A stretch of DNA of 37,108 bases, taken from NCBI GenBank assembly GCA_018303325.1, contig JAGVYH010000046.1, positions 1-37,108 on the forward strand. The letters run 5' to 3'. Under the pieces are notes generated by a model, which searched no databases, had not been told where the DNA came from, and was given only the letters and a program-made list of their open reading frames with translations. Shown piece after piece: positions 7,035 to 17,223 of the stretch. Made by a program: the position numbers and the translations under genes. Source of the stretch: Candidatus Woesearchaeota archaeon (GTDB lineage Archaea > Nanobdellota > Nanobdellia > Woesearchaeales > DSVV01). How positions within the stretch are numbered: the stretch's first letter is position 1; every line of letters begins with the position of its first letter.

Positions 7035-8360
7035 ATGCTAATAAAAAAAGAGATTGAAAAAAATAAATTGTTTAAGATATTATTGTTAGTCATCAGTATA
7101 ACCGTTATTATAACCCTTTTTCTAGTTTCATTAAATTTTGTTTCAGCTTCAACAAATATCATTGATTTCCCGATGGTTCATGCTGTTCTGATAGGACAAA
7201 CACCTGATCCTGCTGAGCCTGGCAATATTGTTGAGCTTAGGTTTAATGTATGGAATAATGGCTCTGGTATTTTAGAAAATGTTAATTTTGAATTAATTCC
7301 AGAATGGCCCCTGTCTTTTGTGCCAGGACAAGATGCAAAGATTAATGTTGGCGACCTAAAAACAAAGAATACATACAGCGATAAAGCAGAAGATACAGTT
7401 GTCCTTTTATTTTATCGCCTGCAAATTGATCCAAAGGCAGATTCAGGAACATACCAAGTCAAATTAGAATATACTTCTAAAAATAAATATTCAACAGTTC
7501 AAAAACTGCCTGTTTACAAAATAAGAGTAGAATCTTCAACAAGCCTGCTTGACATAGAAAGTTTTGAAACTCAGCCAGAAAAGATTAAATCAGGCGACAC
7601 CGGCAAATTATTATTAAAATTAACAAATAAAGGAGGGGTTGACCTTAAAGATATCAAAGTAAAACTGGATCTTATCGGAACAGAGTTTTCCCCGATTGGC
7701 TCGACAGATGAGAAGCTCATCAATGAATTGCAGCGCGGCTATTCAACAATGGCAGAGTACAAACTGCTTGCGTCAGGAGACATGAAAGCAAAAGAATATC
7801 AGATTCCTGTAAAAATTGAATTTAAAGACGAGAAAAATAATAAATATACTAAAAATAATACAATCACTCTACTTATTGACTCTTCTCCAGGATATCTGTT
7901 AAATTTAGAGCAAACATCAGTATACAATCCAAACTTAAAAGGAAAGATAATAATAAGCCTTTCAAATATAGGCCAAAGCGATCTTAAATACACTGGTTTG
8001 GAATTAGAAGATACATACGATTATGAAGTGCTTGGGAAAAATAATGAATATCTAGGCAATCTTGAAAGTGATGATTATGAAACCGCTGATTTTGAAATAT
8101 TTGTAAAAGACATACCATTTGGCGGATTGGATAAAAGAAACATCCCATTAAAATTAAAAGTGTATTACAAAGACAGTTATAACAAAGAATACACAGACGA
8201 AAAAGAAGTAGTCCTGCCAATTTATACAACCTCTGCTGCAAAAAAATATGGATTAGTTGCAGGCAGCGGCAGTAAATGGTTTATTGTTTTAATTCTTATT
8301 GTGGTTTTAATTGTGGGTTATATTGTTTACAAAAAAAGAAAGAATAATAATCACAAATAA
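7035..8360 (+). CDS. COG1361-type surface protein with N- and C-terminal membrane anchors
   Basis: 441 aa. N-terminal hydrophobic signal (LFKILLLVISITVIITLFLV, residues 14-33), then a long outer region of repeated beta-sandwich domains of CARDB/COG1361 type: the phrase FNVWNNGSGILENV, then LKLTNKGGVDLKDIKVKLDL, then ISLSNIGQSDLKYTGLEL marks three units. A C-terminal membrane helix WFIVLILIVVLIVGYIVY is followed by a basic tail, so the outer part is held by a C-terminal anchor after signal cleavage. In archaea such proteins are often encoded with MacB-like ATPase and permeases, as here, and may be the substrate or the outer partner of the exporter. Start ATG 7035 has AGAGGA 6 nt before it. Confidence 0.8.
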   Translation: MLIKKEIEKNKLFKILLLVISITVIITLFLVSLNFVSASTNIIDFPMVHAVLIGQTPDPAEPGNIVELRFNVWNNGSGILENVNFELIPEWPLSFVPGQDAKINVGDLKTKNTYSDKAEDTVVLLFYRLQIDPKADSGTYQVKLEYTSKNKYSTVQKLPVYKIRVESSTSLLDIESFETQPEKIKSGDTGKLLLKLTNKGGVDLKDIKVKLDLIGTEFSPIGSTDEKLINELQRGYSTMAEYKLLASGDMKAKEYQIPVKIEFKDEKNNKYTKNNTITLLIDSSPGYLLNLEQTSVYNPNLKGKIIISLSNIGQSDLKYTGLELEDTYDYEVLGKNNEYLGNLESDDYETADFEIFVKDIPFGGLDKRNIPLKLKVYYKDSYNKEYTDEKEVVLPIYTTSAAKKYGLVAGSGSKWFIVLILIVVLIVGYIVYKKRKNNNHK

Positions 8361-8436
8361 ATAATTACAGATTAAATGAGAATAGCTTAATTAAATATGT
8401 ATTTGTGCCAATTTATATTTTTTACCGCTCACAACA

Positions 8437-8605
8437 AGTTATTTGCTCCCAATCAGTTTGGGGGACGAAGTCCACCGTCTCATGAAAAATTAAAATAGGT
8501 GCTGGGTGTTGGGTGCTAGGTGCTAGTTACGAATAATTATCGACACTAGCACCTAGAACCTAGCACCTAGTTTTCATAGTGAACGGGTTGGACATGCCAA
8601 GAACG
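8437..8605. repeat. Compound palindromic element B (L-end, repeat arms, R-end)
   Basis: L-end GGGGACGAAGTCCACCGTCT then CATGAAAA (8461-8488). Left arm 8498-8527 is four units of GGTGCT(A/G)GGTG type; right arm 8545-8568 has three. The loop TACGAATAATTATCGAC again has an inner palindrome. R-end variant at 8571-8605: TTTTCATAGTGAACGGGTTG then GACATGCCAAGAAC. Arms share the GGTGCT unit with element A but in a different order, and the ends point the other way. Confidence 0.88.
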
Positions 8606-8618
8606 AAATAAAACGAAA

Positions 8619-8660
8619 GATTAGCATCGCCTATCCTAATCGCAGCAAGCTGCGGGGTAT
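8619..8660. repeat. Small hairpin plus second copy of a 20-bp GC-rich hairpin repeat
   Basis: GATTAG/CTAATC arms (8619-8624/8636-8641) are followed by CGCAGCAAGCTGCGGGGTAT at 8641-8660, identical to 58-77. The repeat is a hairpin (GCAGC-AA-GCTGC) followed by GGGGTAT, a layout like single REP sequences. Confidence 0.65.
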
Positions 8661-8697
8661 TAAACACAAAAGGGAATAAAAAAATAAAAAATAAGAA

Positions 8698-8783
8698 CTA
8701 AAGTCTTTGGTATTCATTACAAAAAGCTCGATACTGCCATTCATCTCATATTTGAAAAAGTGTGTATTCTGGCTTTTTGTAAT
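8698..8783. repeat. 81-nt structured module, copy 1
   Basis: CTAAAGTCTTTGGTATTCAT starts a module nearly identical to 25328-25408 (4 differences in about 81 nt). It folds as a long hairpin: ATTACAAAAAGC (8716-8727) pairs with GCTTTTTGTAAT (8772-8783), and inside it GCCATTCAT...ATTCTGGC enclose a short apical stem. Located 44 nt before the first permease gene. It could be a structured RNA or the end of a transposon of IS200/IS605 style; no transposase is present. Confidence 0.65.
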
Positions 8784-8826
8784 AAATCACTGAGAATTAT
8801 ACTATTAAAAATTAGAGGAAACTAAC

Positions 8827-10056
8827 ATGCTGGCAGATTATTTTAGAATCTCATTACGAAATCTACGAAAAAGAAAAATAAGATCCTTTCTTACCATATT
8901 AGGCATAGTTATTGGAATTGTTTCTGTTGTTGGATTAATCTCAATTGGCCAAGGCATGCAGCAAGCAATAAATGAAGAATTTAAGACAGTCGGACAGGAT
9001 AGAATAATAATTAAGCCAGGTGGTGAAGGTTTTACTGGCTCTACTCCAGTTACAGCAGAATTTTCTACTGAAAAATTATATGAACATGATTTAGACGTCG
9101 TAAAAAATTCAAAAGGAGTGTACAAGGCAATTGGGGTTATAATTGATACAGGAGATACTGAGTTTGACAACACCATTAAATACAACAACATATTTGGTGT
9201 TCCTACTGACAGTTATTCTATAAGTTTTATAAAAACAGTTGATTTTTTTATAATTGAAGACGGCAGAGAATTTGAGCAGGGTGATAAATACAAAGCAATT
9301 GTTGGATATAGAACCGCAAAAGAACTTTTTGACAAGGAGATTAGAATCGGCAATAAAGTAATTATCAAAGGTCAAGAGTTCAAAGTAATAGGAATTCAAA
9401 AAAAAACAGGAAGCCCTGTGCATGATTCAATGGTTAGAATCCCTTTAGATGTTTCAAGAGACTTATTAGAAAAGGATGACAAAGAATTCACAACTATTTT
9501 TGCAAAAGTGCAAAAAGGCCTTGATCCTATTAATGTTGCTGAAAGCATAAAAAAAGAATTGAGAAATGACCACGACGTAAAAGAAGGCGAGGAAGATTTT
9601 ACTGTCACTACATCTGTCCAATTAATGGAAGGCTTTAATAACATTCTTAATATTGTGCAGATTGTGCTGATTGGTATTGCAGGAATATCCTTGTTTGTCG
9701 GCGGCATAGGAATAATGAACACAATGTACACTTCTGTTTTGCAGAGGAGAAAGGAGATAGGCATCATGAAATCAATCGGCGCAAAAAACAGCGATATTAT
9801 GATTATTTTCCTTATAGAGTCAGGAATATTAGGAATAATTGGTGGAGTTATTGGAGTTATTCTCGGCATTTCACTCAGCAAAGGCGTAGAACTAATTGCA
9901 TTTAGTTTAGGAGTTGAACTTTTGAAAGCATATATCTCAGCCCCACTGATTATTGGTGCGTTAGTATTTTCGTTTTTAATCGGCGCAGTTTCAGGGCTGA
10001 TGCCAGCGATGCAAGCTGCGAAATTGCAGCCAGTTGATGCGCTGAGAGGTTTTTGA
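8827..10056 (+). CDS. MacB/FtsX-type ABC permease 1
   Basis: 409-aa membrane subunit of the ABC system. Layout of the MacB family: an N-terminal amphipathic stretch (ISLRNLRKRKIRSFLTILG) and membrane helix 1 (residues about 20-45), a large outer MacB periplasmic-core-like domain (about 46-275), then three C-terminal helices of the FtsX domain, including GGIGIMNTMYTSVLQRRKEIG, and the hallmark end LQPVDALRGF. AGAGGAAACTAAC before ATG 8827 is a fair ribosome site. About 45% similar by eye to the next permease; the two may form a heterodimer. Not directly contiguous with the surface-protein gene: 466 bp of repeat elements lie between. Confidence 0.92.
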   Translation: MLADYFRISLRNLRKRKIRSFLTILGIVIGIVSVVGLISIGQGMQQAINEEFKTVGQDRIIIKPGGEGFTGSTPVTAEFSTEKLYEHDLDVVKNSKGVYKAIGVIIDTGDTEFDNTIKYNNIFGVPTDSYSISFIKTVDFFIIEDGREFEQGDKYKAIVGYRTAKELFDKEIRIGNKVIIKGQEFKVIGIQKKTGSPVHDSMVRIPLDVSRDLLEKDDKEFTTIFAKVQKGLDPINVAESIKKELRNDHDVKEGEEDFTVTTSVQLMEGFNNILNIVQIVLIGIAGISLFVGGIGIMNTMYTSVLQRRKEIGIMKSIGAKNSDIMIIFLIESGILGIIGGVIGVILGISLSKGVELIAFSLGVELLKAYISAPLIIGALVFSFLIGAVSGLMPAMQAAKLQPVDALRGF

Positions 10057-10094
10057 TGAAGATGATGTTTTTATTTTATGTATTAGTTTACAGC

Positions 10095-10318
10095 GGTGGA
10101 CTTTAATTGTCTTATCAATATTGTTAAAGTCCACCAGTATAGGCACGGTTACTGATTTACGATTATTATTGTCCGTGCCTATAGTTCCTTGGCGAAGCCA
10201 CCCGTCTCATGATGATATTTAATAGTAAGACGTAAGTTGTTAGACGTAGAACGTAAAACAATTATTCAACGCGTAATTCATGATATAGTGGTGGACTGCG
10301 TTCCACAAACGAGCAAGA
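10095..10318. repeat. Compound palindromic element C with two extra hairpins
   Basis: First hairpin: GGTGGACTTTAA/TTAAAGTCCACC (10095-10106/10124-10135), 17-nt loop. Second hairpin: TATAGGCACGG/CCGTGCCTATA (10138-10148/10173-10183), 24-nt loop. Then R-end AGTTCCTTGGCGAAGCCACC (from 10182), a segment with 7-nt GACGTA units (10226-10258) whose partner arm is short (CAACGCGTA), and an inverted L-end with GTGGTGGACTGCGTTCCACA near 10289-10308. It occupies the gap between the two permease genes. Confidence 0.85.
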
Positions 10319-10423
10319 AGCTGAAATTATGAAGAGAACAGAAAAAAGAAGTTAAGAAATTGTGAATCAACTAAACAAATACAATCTTTTTATTTTTAAT
10401 CAGTGTATTGAAACGAGGTTTAA

Positions 10424-11641
10424 ATGATATTAGAATATTTTAAGATTGGAATAAAAAATATACGAAGCAGGAAAATGAGATCTTGGCTGACCATGTTAGG
10501 TATATTTATAGGTATAGCTGCGATAGTTGCATTGCTTTCATTGGGCCAAGGTTTGAGAAATGCCATTGACGAGCAATTTGAGATGATGGGCAGGGATAAA
10601 ATTATGATTACACCTGGCCAAAATTTTGGTTTTGGTGGTGTTGCAGGACAGGAGATTCTTACAGAAGATGACCGCGATCTTATTGAAAAAGTAAATGGTG
10701 TTGATATAACAAGTGGTTTCCTGTATAAAACAGTTGAGGTAAAATACAAGAATGAAGTAAAAACAACATTTGTTACTGGCATTTATACAAGCGGCGAAGA
10801 GACAGAAGTCATGAAAAGCATGCAAAACTGGAAAACAGCAGAAGGCAGGGATTTGTCAAAGACAGACAGGTATAAAGTATCAGTTGGATGTGAAGTTACA
10901 AAAGATAAAGGATTGTTTAAGAAAGGTGTGACATTAAAAGAAACAATTGAACTGCTTGGAAAAGAGTTCAGGGTTATAGGCGCAATAAGCTGCCTCGGGA
11001 ATAAGCAGGATGATACTCAGCTGTTTATTCCAATAGATACAGCAAGAGATCTTTTTGATGAGCATGATAAATTAGACATGATATTTGTAAAGATTAAAGA
11101 TGGTTACACACCTAAACTTGTTGCAGAGAAGATTGCAGACAAGATGAGAAAAGATAGAGATTTAGACAAAGGTGAAGAGAATTTTCAGGTGCAGACCTCT
11201 GAGCAGTTAATTGAAGTTTTTGGCTCGATATTGGGGATAATAGAGGCTGTTCTCGTCGGAATAGCAGCAATCTCTTTGCTTGTTGGGGGGATTGGAATAA
11301 TGAATACAATGTATACATCAGTGCTTGAAAGAACAAGAGAAATCGGTGTAATGAAAGCAATAGGGGCAAGAAGAAGAACCATATTAACAATATTTCTGAT
11401 TGAATCTGGATTAATGGGCGCTGTTGGCGGAATTATTGGTGTGGTTCTTGGTTTTATGATTTCTTATGGTGTTGAACTCGGCGCAAAACTAGCAGGATTC
11501 TCGTATCTCAGTGTAAAAATAAGTCCATGGCTGGTTTTGTTTGGAATTAGCTTTGCATTCATCGTCGGAAGTGCTGCAGGGTTGCTGCCGGCAATACAAG
11601 CGACGAAATTAGAAGCAGTTGATGCGTTGAGGTATGAATAA
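10424..11641 (+). CDS. MacB/FtsX-type ABC permease 2
   Basis: 405-aa paralogue of the preceding permease with the same plan: IRSRKMRSWLTMLGIFIGIA helix 1, outer core domain (about residues 45-270), then GGIGIMNTMYTSVLERTREI and two more membrane helices, ending LEAVDALRYE. A Cys pair unlike permease 1 lies in the outer domain (VGCEVTKD and GAISCLGN), possibly a disulfide. ACGAGG precedes ATG 10424 by 5 nt. Two permeases, one ATPase and a surface protein make a complete MacB-like exporter without a TolC-type channel, as expected for a cell with a single membrane. Confidence 0.92.
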   Translation: MILEYFKIGIKNIRSRKMRSWLTMLGIFIGIAAIVALLSLGQGLRNAIDEQFEMMGRDKIMITPGQNFGFGGVAGQEILTEDDRDLIEKVNGVDITSGFLYKTVEVKYKNEVKTTFVTGIYTSGEETEVMKSMQNWKTAEGRDLSKTDRYKVSVGCEVTKDKGLFKKGVTLKETIELLGKEFRVIGAISCLGNKQDDTQLFIPIDTARDLFDEHDKLDMIFVKIKDGYTPKLVAEKIADKMRKDRDLDKGEENFQVQTSEQLIEVFGSILGIIEAVLVGIAAISLLVGGIGIMNTMYTSVLERTREIGVMKAIGARRRTILTIFLIESGLMGAVGGIIGVVLGFMISYGVELGAKLAGFSYLSVKISPWLVLFGISFAFIVGSAAGLLPAIQATKLEAVDALRYE

Positions 11642-11680
11642 TTGCATTGCTGTGAATATGATTAAAACTGAATATTTTTT

Positions 11681-11852
11681 TAGTTCTAGGGCGCAGCCAC
11701 ACGTTCACTAATAAAGTAAGAAGGTTAGAAAGCTTGAAGGTCTGAAAGCTTGAAAGTGCGCTATATGTACGACACTTTCAAGCTGTCAAGCTTTCTAACT
11801 TTCAAACAGTTTCATATGACGGTGGACTTCGTCCCACAAACGTGCTGAGAAC
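11681..11852. repeat. Compound palindromic element D (R-end, repeat arms, L-end)
   Basis: R-end TAGTTCTAGGGCGCAGCCAC (11681-11700). Left arm 11724-11757 consists of GAAAGCTT/GAAGGTCT-like 8-9 nt units; right arm 11773-11806 is its complement but lacks one unit. The central GCGCTATATGTACGAC is the loop. Inverted L-end: TTTCATATGACGGTGGACTT then CGTCCCACAAACGTGCTGAG (11810-11849). It follows the last gene of the ABC cassette. Next to it, CTGCTCGTAAGCGAATAA and CTGTTCGTGAGCGAG form a short direct repeat (11859-11893). Confidence 0.87.
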
Positions 11853-12024
11853 AAATAACTGCTCGTAAGCGAATAACTGTTCGTGAGCGAGAAAAATAAA
11901 TATTAAAAAGATAAACACATACAAAAATTGCAGAAATAATTGAATAACACCAATCTGTTTTATTTATAAAGAATTCAACAAAATTATTTACACTCTCTTA
12001 TTTACACTACCTTACACTACCAAA

Positions 12025-13932
12025 TTATCTTGCAAAAAATTTCAATAATACGCTCCTTTCTCCAGCAGGCAGCTCTTCTTCTTTTGGCAATAATGCTGCG
12101 AATGTGTAAGGCCTTAGTGCATTAAGCCCATCTCCTCTTTCAAGCATTTTATCGCCTGCTTCTATTAATCCTCGCCTGTAAAGTGCGTCTCTAAAACGAT
12201 TATATGCATCCCATGCTTTGCCCCTATTAAGAAGCTCATAACCTTCTTCAATTAATCTTCTTTTTTTCCTTGGAGTTAAATCTGCTCTGATTTCATCAAT
12301 CCTTTCCCTATATTTTCTCTCTTCATCAAGGGCTTTACGCATATAGCTTGGAATTGAAGACATATTAGGTGCATTTGGTGATGATGCTTCAGATTCCTTA
12401 TTTTTTTCAGTTTCATCTGCTTCGCCATCTTTATTTCTTTCTTCCGATGAATTCTCCGATGATTTCCCTGCAAGAGCTCTTTTTGCTTCATTTAATGCTT
12501 TTTTCCATTCTTCTCTTTTATAAGAATCTATACCTATTCCTAAGCTTTTTCGTCTTGCAACTGCCTGTGCTTTTCTTAATCCTTTTGTATAACCAATCTT
12601 CGCCATAATTGGAATTAATCTACCATAATCTGAATACTCCAGTTTAATCAACCCTTCTGACATCTCAGCATCAATTACTTTTATCACACCTTCAGTATTC
12701 CCTGATGCTATAAAATAATCTATGCTCTCACTATAAAATCTGCATGGATGAGATTTCCGATGTTCAAACAATAAATCTGCCAAAGAATTTAATTTAACAA
12801 CATCGCCTATTGCTCTAAGCGACATTCTTACCTCGTCAGAAAAATCATTTGCTTCTACGATATGGTGGCCATATTTTTCAACAATTGCTTTTATTGCGTC
12901 AACAACTCTTTTATCTTCAACATGTGTAACATAATGTGTTTTTAATCTATCCTTTTTTTTAGTAACAAAAGTTCCTGTTGCTCTAAGCGCTCTTAATGTG
13001 CATACAATTAAGCTATGTTCTATATTGAGATAGCTTTCTTCCATTGTTTTAGAAAAAGGATCAACATTTAATGGACTTTCGGCGTAAGATTTGATAAATT
13101 GTTCGTTTGATATTTCCATGGCAAGGTCATATAACATTTCGCTTGCTTCTGATTTTAAAGCACCTTGTACTTGTCCAAACAAAGCAATTGCATATTCTAA
13201 GTTTTGGAGTGAGTTATGAATGCCACAATGAAAATAGTGATCATAGAAATCTACAAGCGCTAACATCCCTGTGTTAATTAAAATTCTTTCATTATCAGAT
13301 AACCTTTTAATTTTAGAAAGAACTTCAAACTGACCAAGCCTTAATGCATGAACACAAATCTCAAACGTTCTTTTTTCGTCGTCAATTGCCGATGCCATGT
13401 TAAGAGCATCATCTAAACTTGTGTTATAATAAGAAATGAGTTTAGTACGTGCAATCCCTAAATGTGAGACAAGCTGCCTGAATCTAGCAATATTATATTT
13501 AGACTGAAAATCACTATAACCTGTTTCAATCTCTAAACCCTCTTCACCATTTGGTGTTTTTAGTTGTCTTGCTCCTTCTGTAAGCAAACGAATCCCTTCT
13601 ATCCCCGCTTTTAACCCAGAAGATAAATTATAGTTTCTACCCTTTGCTAAAAAATCATCTAATCTTCTTGTAACTTTCTGCCTGATTACTTCTTCAGAAA
13701 TACCCATAAGTTTGTATAGATTAATAGCATCTAATGCAAAACTAGTGAGATGCTGACCTCGACAAGTATCATTATTGCCAATATCAAGCATCTGGTCAGC
13801 TGCTTTAATCATTCTTTCTCTTAAATCATCTGGGAGATGAGAATACATTGTTTCCATTGTTTGAACTAATGTTAAACTTGTGCCTTGGTCTTGATTAGTA
13901 CTTAAATGTTGATTAGTGTTTGGATTTTGCAT
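12025..13932 (-). CDS. Large helical protein of unknown function
   Basis: 635 aa, predicted mostly alpha-helical and soluble, with no signal or membrane helix. The first ~480 residues read as helical repeats (ITEGAR, HALRLGQFEVLSKIKRLSD, AIKAIVEKYG), of TPR/HEAT-like character. A charged, low-complexity linker rich in Glu, Ser, Asn and Lys follows near residues 485-525. The C-terminal part has two TPR-like hairpins (LIEEGYELLNRGKAWDAYNRF and LIEAGDKMLERGDGLNAL, each shown in part). It may be a scaffold. Convergent with the ABC cassette. TATA-like CTTTATAAATC lies at 13979-13988, giving a leader of about 25 nt. I do not recognise a family. Confidence 0.75.
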   Translation of the reverse strand: MQNPNTNQHLSTNQDQGTSLTLVQTMETMYSHLPDDLRERMIKAADQMLDIGNNDTCRGQHLTSFALDAINLYKLMGISEEVIRQKVTRRLDDFLAKGRNYNLSSGLKAGIEGIRLLTEGARQLKTPNGEEGLEIETGYSDFQSKYNIARFRQLVSHLGIARTKLISYYNTSLDDALNMASAIDDEKRTFEICVHALRLGQFEVLSKIKRLSDNERILINTGMLALVDFYDHYFHCGIHNSLQNLEYAIALFGQVQGALKSEASEMLYDLAMEISNEQFIKSYAESPLNVDPFSKTMEESYLNIEHSLIVCTLRALRATGTFVTKKKDRLKTHYVTHVEDKRVVDAIKAIVEKYGHHIVEANDFSDEVRMSLRAIGDVVKLNSLADLLFEHRKSHPCRFYSESIDYFIASGNTEGVIKVIDAEMSEGLIKLEYSDYGRLIPIMAKIGYTKGLRKAQAVARRKSLGIGIDSYKREEWKKALNEAKRALAGKSSENSSEERNKDGEADETEKNKESEASSPNAPNMSSIPSYMRKALDEERKYRERIDEIRADLTPRKKRRLIEEGYELLNRGKAWDAYNRFRDALYRRGLIEAGDKMLERGDGLNALRPYTFAALLPKEEELPAGERSVLLKFFAR

Positions 13933-14036
13933 TGGATATACCTTAAATTATTAATAAGATCCAAGAAAAAGCTTGTGATTTATAAAGTTTATCAATTTTA
14001 CTACTTATTAAAGGTTACAAAGCAGAGCATGATAGA

Positions 14037-14179
14037 AGGAAGTGGTATGATTAATGAATGTTTATAATCTACGTTTATCGACGATAATTAAATATATTTT
14101 AAGGTATAATAACTAATTATTTATTTAAAATAACGTCGATACCAAGCAAATATTAACATTCGTTATATAACCCACTTCC
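14037..14179. repeat. 143-bp imperfect palindrome
   Basis: Outer arms AGGAAGTGG (14037-14045) and CCCACTTCCT (14170-14179), continuing through GAATGTT/AACATTC and an inner TATCGACG (14076-14083) with CGTCGATA (14133-14140). The middle is AT-rich and partly self-complementary. It lies between divergent-free neighbours (both genes on the minus strand) and includes no L- or R-end; it would be a relative or degraded member of the palindrome family. Confidence 0.7.
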
Positions 14180-14205
14180 TGATAGAAGATTAGATTATAT
14201 TGTAA

Positions 14206-15573
<1,368 letters not shown>

Positions 15574-15675
15574 GATTTATAATAAAAGTAATTATTAATT
15601 TATAAAGGCTTTGTGGAAAATTATGATTAGAAGTTACTAAGGAAATATTAAAGAATTAAAAAGATATTAAAAACA

Positions 15676-17076
15676 TCAAGGCTTCCATCTAATCATCGTC
15701 CTCGGAAATGGTATTGCATCTTTAATATTTTCTAATCCGCAAATCCAAGAAATTAATCTTTCAACACCCAACCCAAAGCCGCCGTGAGGCACAGAACCGT
15801 ATTTTCTTGTGTCGAGATAAAATGAGTATTCTTCAACTTTCTCGCCCATTTCAACAAGTCTTTTCTTTATCTCTTCAAGCCTTTCTTCTCTCTGGCTTCC
15901 GCCGATTATTTCACCATATCCTTCTGGAGCCAGAAAATCGGTGCCCTGAACAACATCAGGATTTTTAGGATCTTCTTTCATGTAAAATGCTTTTACTATC
16001 TTTGGATAATTAGTTACAATAACAAACCTGTCAAAACTTTTTACAAGCTCGTCTTCTTCAATTGTCCTTAAATCTTTTCCCCATTCAACATTCAGATTGC
16101 ATTTCTCCTTCAGAATTTTTAATGCCTCATCATATGTTATCCTGACAAATGGCTTATTCAGGCTTGGCTCTAATTTAGTTATATCTCTTCCTAAAATCTC
16201 AAGCTCTGGCTTGTTTGTTTCTAATACTTTTTTAATTATATGTTTTATAACTTGTTCACCATGATTGATTATTTCACTAAAAGTAGACCATGCAAATTCC
16301 ATTTCAGCATGCCAGTATTCTGTTAGATGTCGAGAAGTTTTTGATTTCTCTGCCCTGAAAGACGGCGCGATAGTATAAATCTTCTCTAAACCGAATATTG
16401 CCGGCTCAGCGTAAAGCTGCCATGTTTGTGCAAGAAAAACACCTTTTTGATTAAAATAATTCACACTGAACAATGTTGAGCCGCCTTCACATTGCACAGA
16501 CTGGAATATTGGGCTTTGGTATTCATAAAAACTTTGGCTTCTGAAATATTCATGTATCGCTCCAAATACTGTGCTTCTTACCTTAAGGATGGCTGTCATT
16601 TTTCTGCTTCTTAACCACAAGTGCCTGTTATCTGCGAGAAACTCTGTGCCTTGGTCCTTTGTAATTGGAAATGTATCGCATTCACCGACAACAACAAAAC
16701 TTTTCACATGAACTTCATATCCAGTTGGCGCTCGTTTATCCTCTTTTATGTCACCAAATACTTCAATTGATGCTTCTATCTGCAATTTATCTGCAACCTT
16801 GAATTTTTCTTCTCCTACGACACTCTTTTCAATAACGCATTGAATAATATTTGAAGAATCCCTTAGAACAATAAACTTGAGGTTAGAACTTCCTCTTTCT
16901 CTGTGAATCCAGCCACGTATAGCTACACTGCCGCTGCCTTGTTTCATAGCATCCTGTACAGACAGGAATGAATTATTATGCTTTGTTTCTTTATTTTTCA
17001 TTACTTCTTTCTCTTCATTTATTTTATTTTTTTCTGTTAATCCTTGCTTTTTTTCCTTTGTTTTGTTGCTGGTCAT
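15676..17076 (-). CDS. asnS: Asparaginyl-tRNA synthetase
   Basis: Class IIb aminoacyl-tRNA synthetase that charges tRNA-Asn. N-terminal OB-fold anticodon domain (VAIRGWIHRERGSSNLKFIV), then the class II core with motif 2 FRAEKSKTSRHLTEYWHAEM and motif 3 PHGGFGLGVERLISWICG, ending FPRTMIRWKP. The DTRKYGSVPHGGFGLGVER-type end is AsnRS-like rather than AspRS-like, and a separate AspRS is encoded at 18592, which supports this call. The first ~35 residues are an extra Lys/Glu-rich tail. TATA-like TATTTATAAA at 17101-17110 lies about 28 nt before ATG 17076, supporting this start over the in-frame Met at residue 26. The family includes archaeal AsxRS relatives, so a role as asparagine-synthetase-like paralogue is less likely but possible. 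Confidence 0.87.
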   Translation of the reverse strand: MTSNKTKEKKQGLTEKNKINEEKEVMKNKETKHNNSFLSVQDAMKQGSGSVAIRGWIHRERGSSNLKFIVLRDSSNIIQCVIEKSVVGEEKFKVADKLQIEASIEVFGDIKEDKRAPTGYEVHVKSFVVVGECDTFPITKDQGTEFLADNRHLWLRSRKMTAILKVRSTVFGAIHEYFRSQSFYEYQSPIFQSVQCEGGSTLFSVNYFNQKGVFLAQTWQLYAEPAIFGLEKIYTIAPSFRAEKSKTSRHLTEYWHAEMEFAWSTFSEIINHGEQVIKHIIKKVLETNKPELEILGRDITKLEPSLNKPFVRITYDEALKILKEKCNLNVEWGKDLRTIEEDELVKSFDRFVIVTNYPKIVKAFYMKEDPKNPDVVQGTDFLAPEGYGEIIGGSQREERLEEIKKRLVEMGEKVEEYSFYLDTRKYGSVPHGGFGLGVERLISWICGLENIKDAIPFPRTMIRWKP

Positions 17077-17100
17077 TGTAAATGTTAGTAGTATAATAGT

Positions 17101-17110
17101 TATTTATAAA
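17101..17110 (-). promoter_or_regulatory. TATA-like box for the AsnRS gene
   Basis: Coding-strand TTTATAAATA, about 28 nt before ATG 17076, with no Shine-Dalgarno: archaeal, leaderless arrangement. Confidence 0.55.
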
Positions 17111-17223
17111 GTTTATTGGAGATTTAAGGAACAAAAGAAACAAACACAAAAATAGATTAAACGAACACAAACAAGTGTTATTTCATAATCTTTTTAAACC
17201 TCTGGCTTTATTTACCAAATACT

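Noticed and set aside
6153-11641. A classic TolC-linked MacAB efflux pump
   Set aside because: There is no MacA adaptor and no outer-membrane channel, and the partner is a COG1361-type surface protein, so a single-membrane archaeal system fits better.
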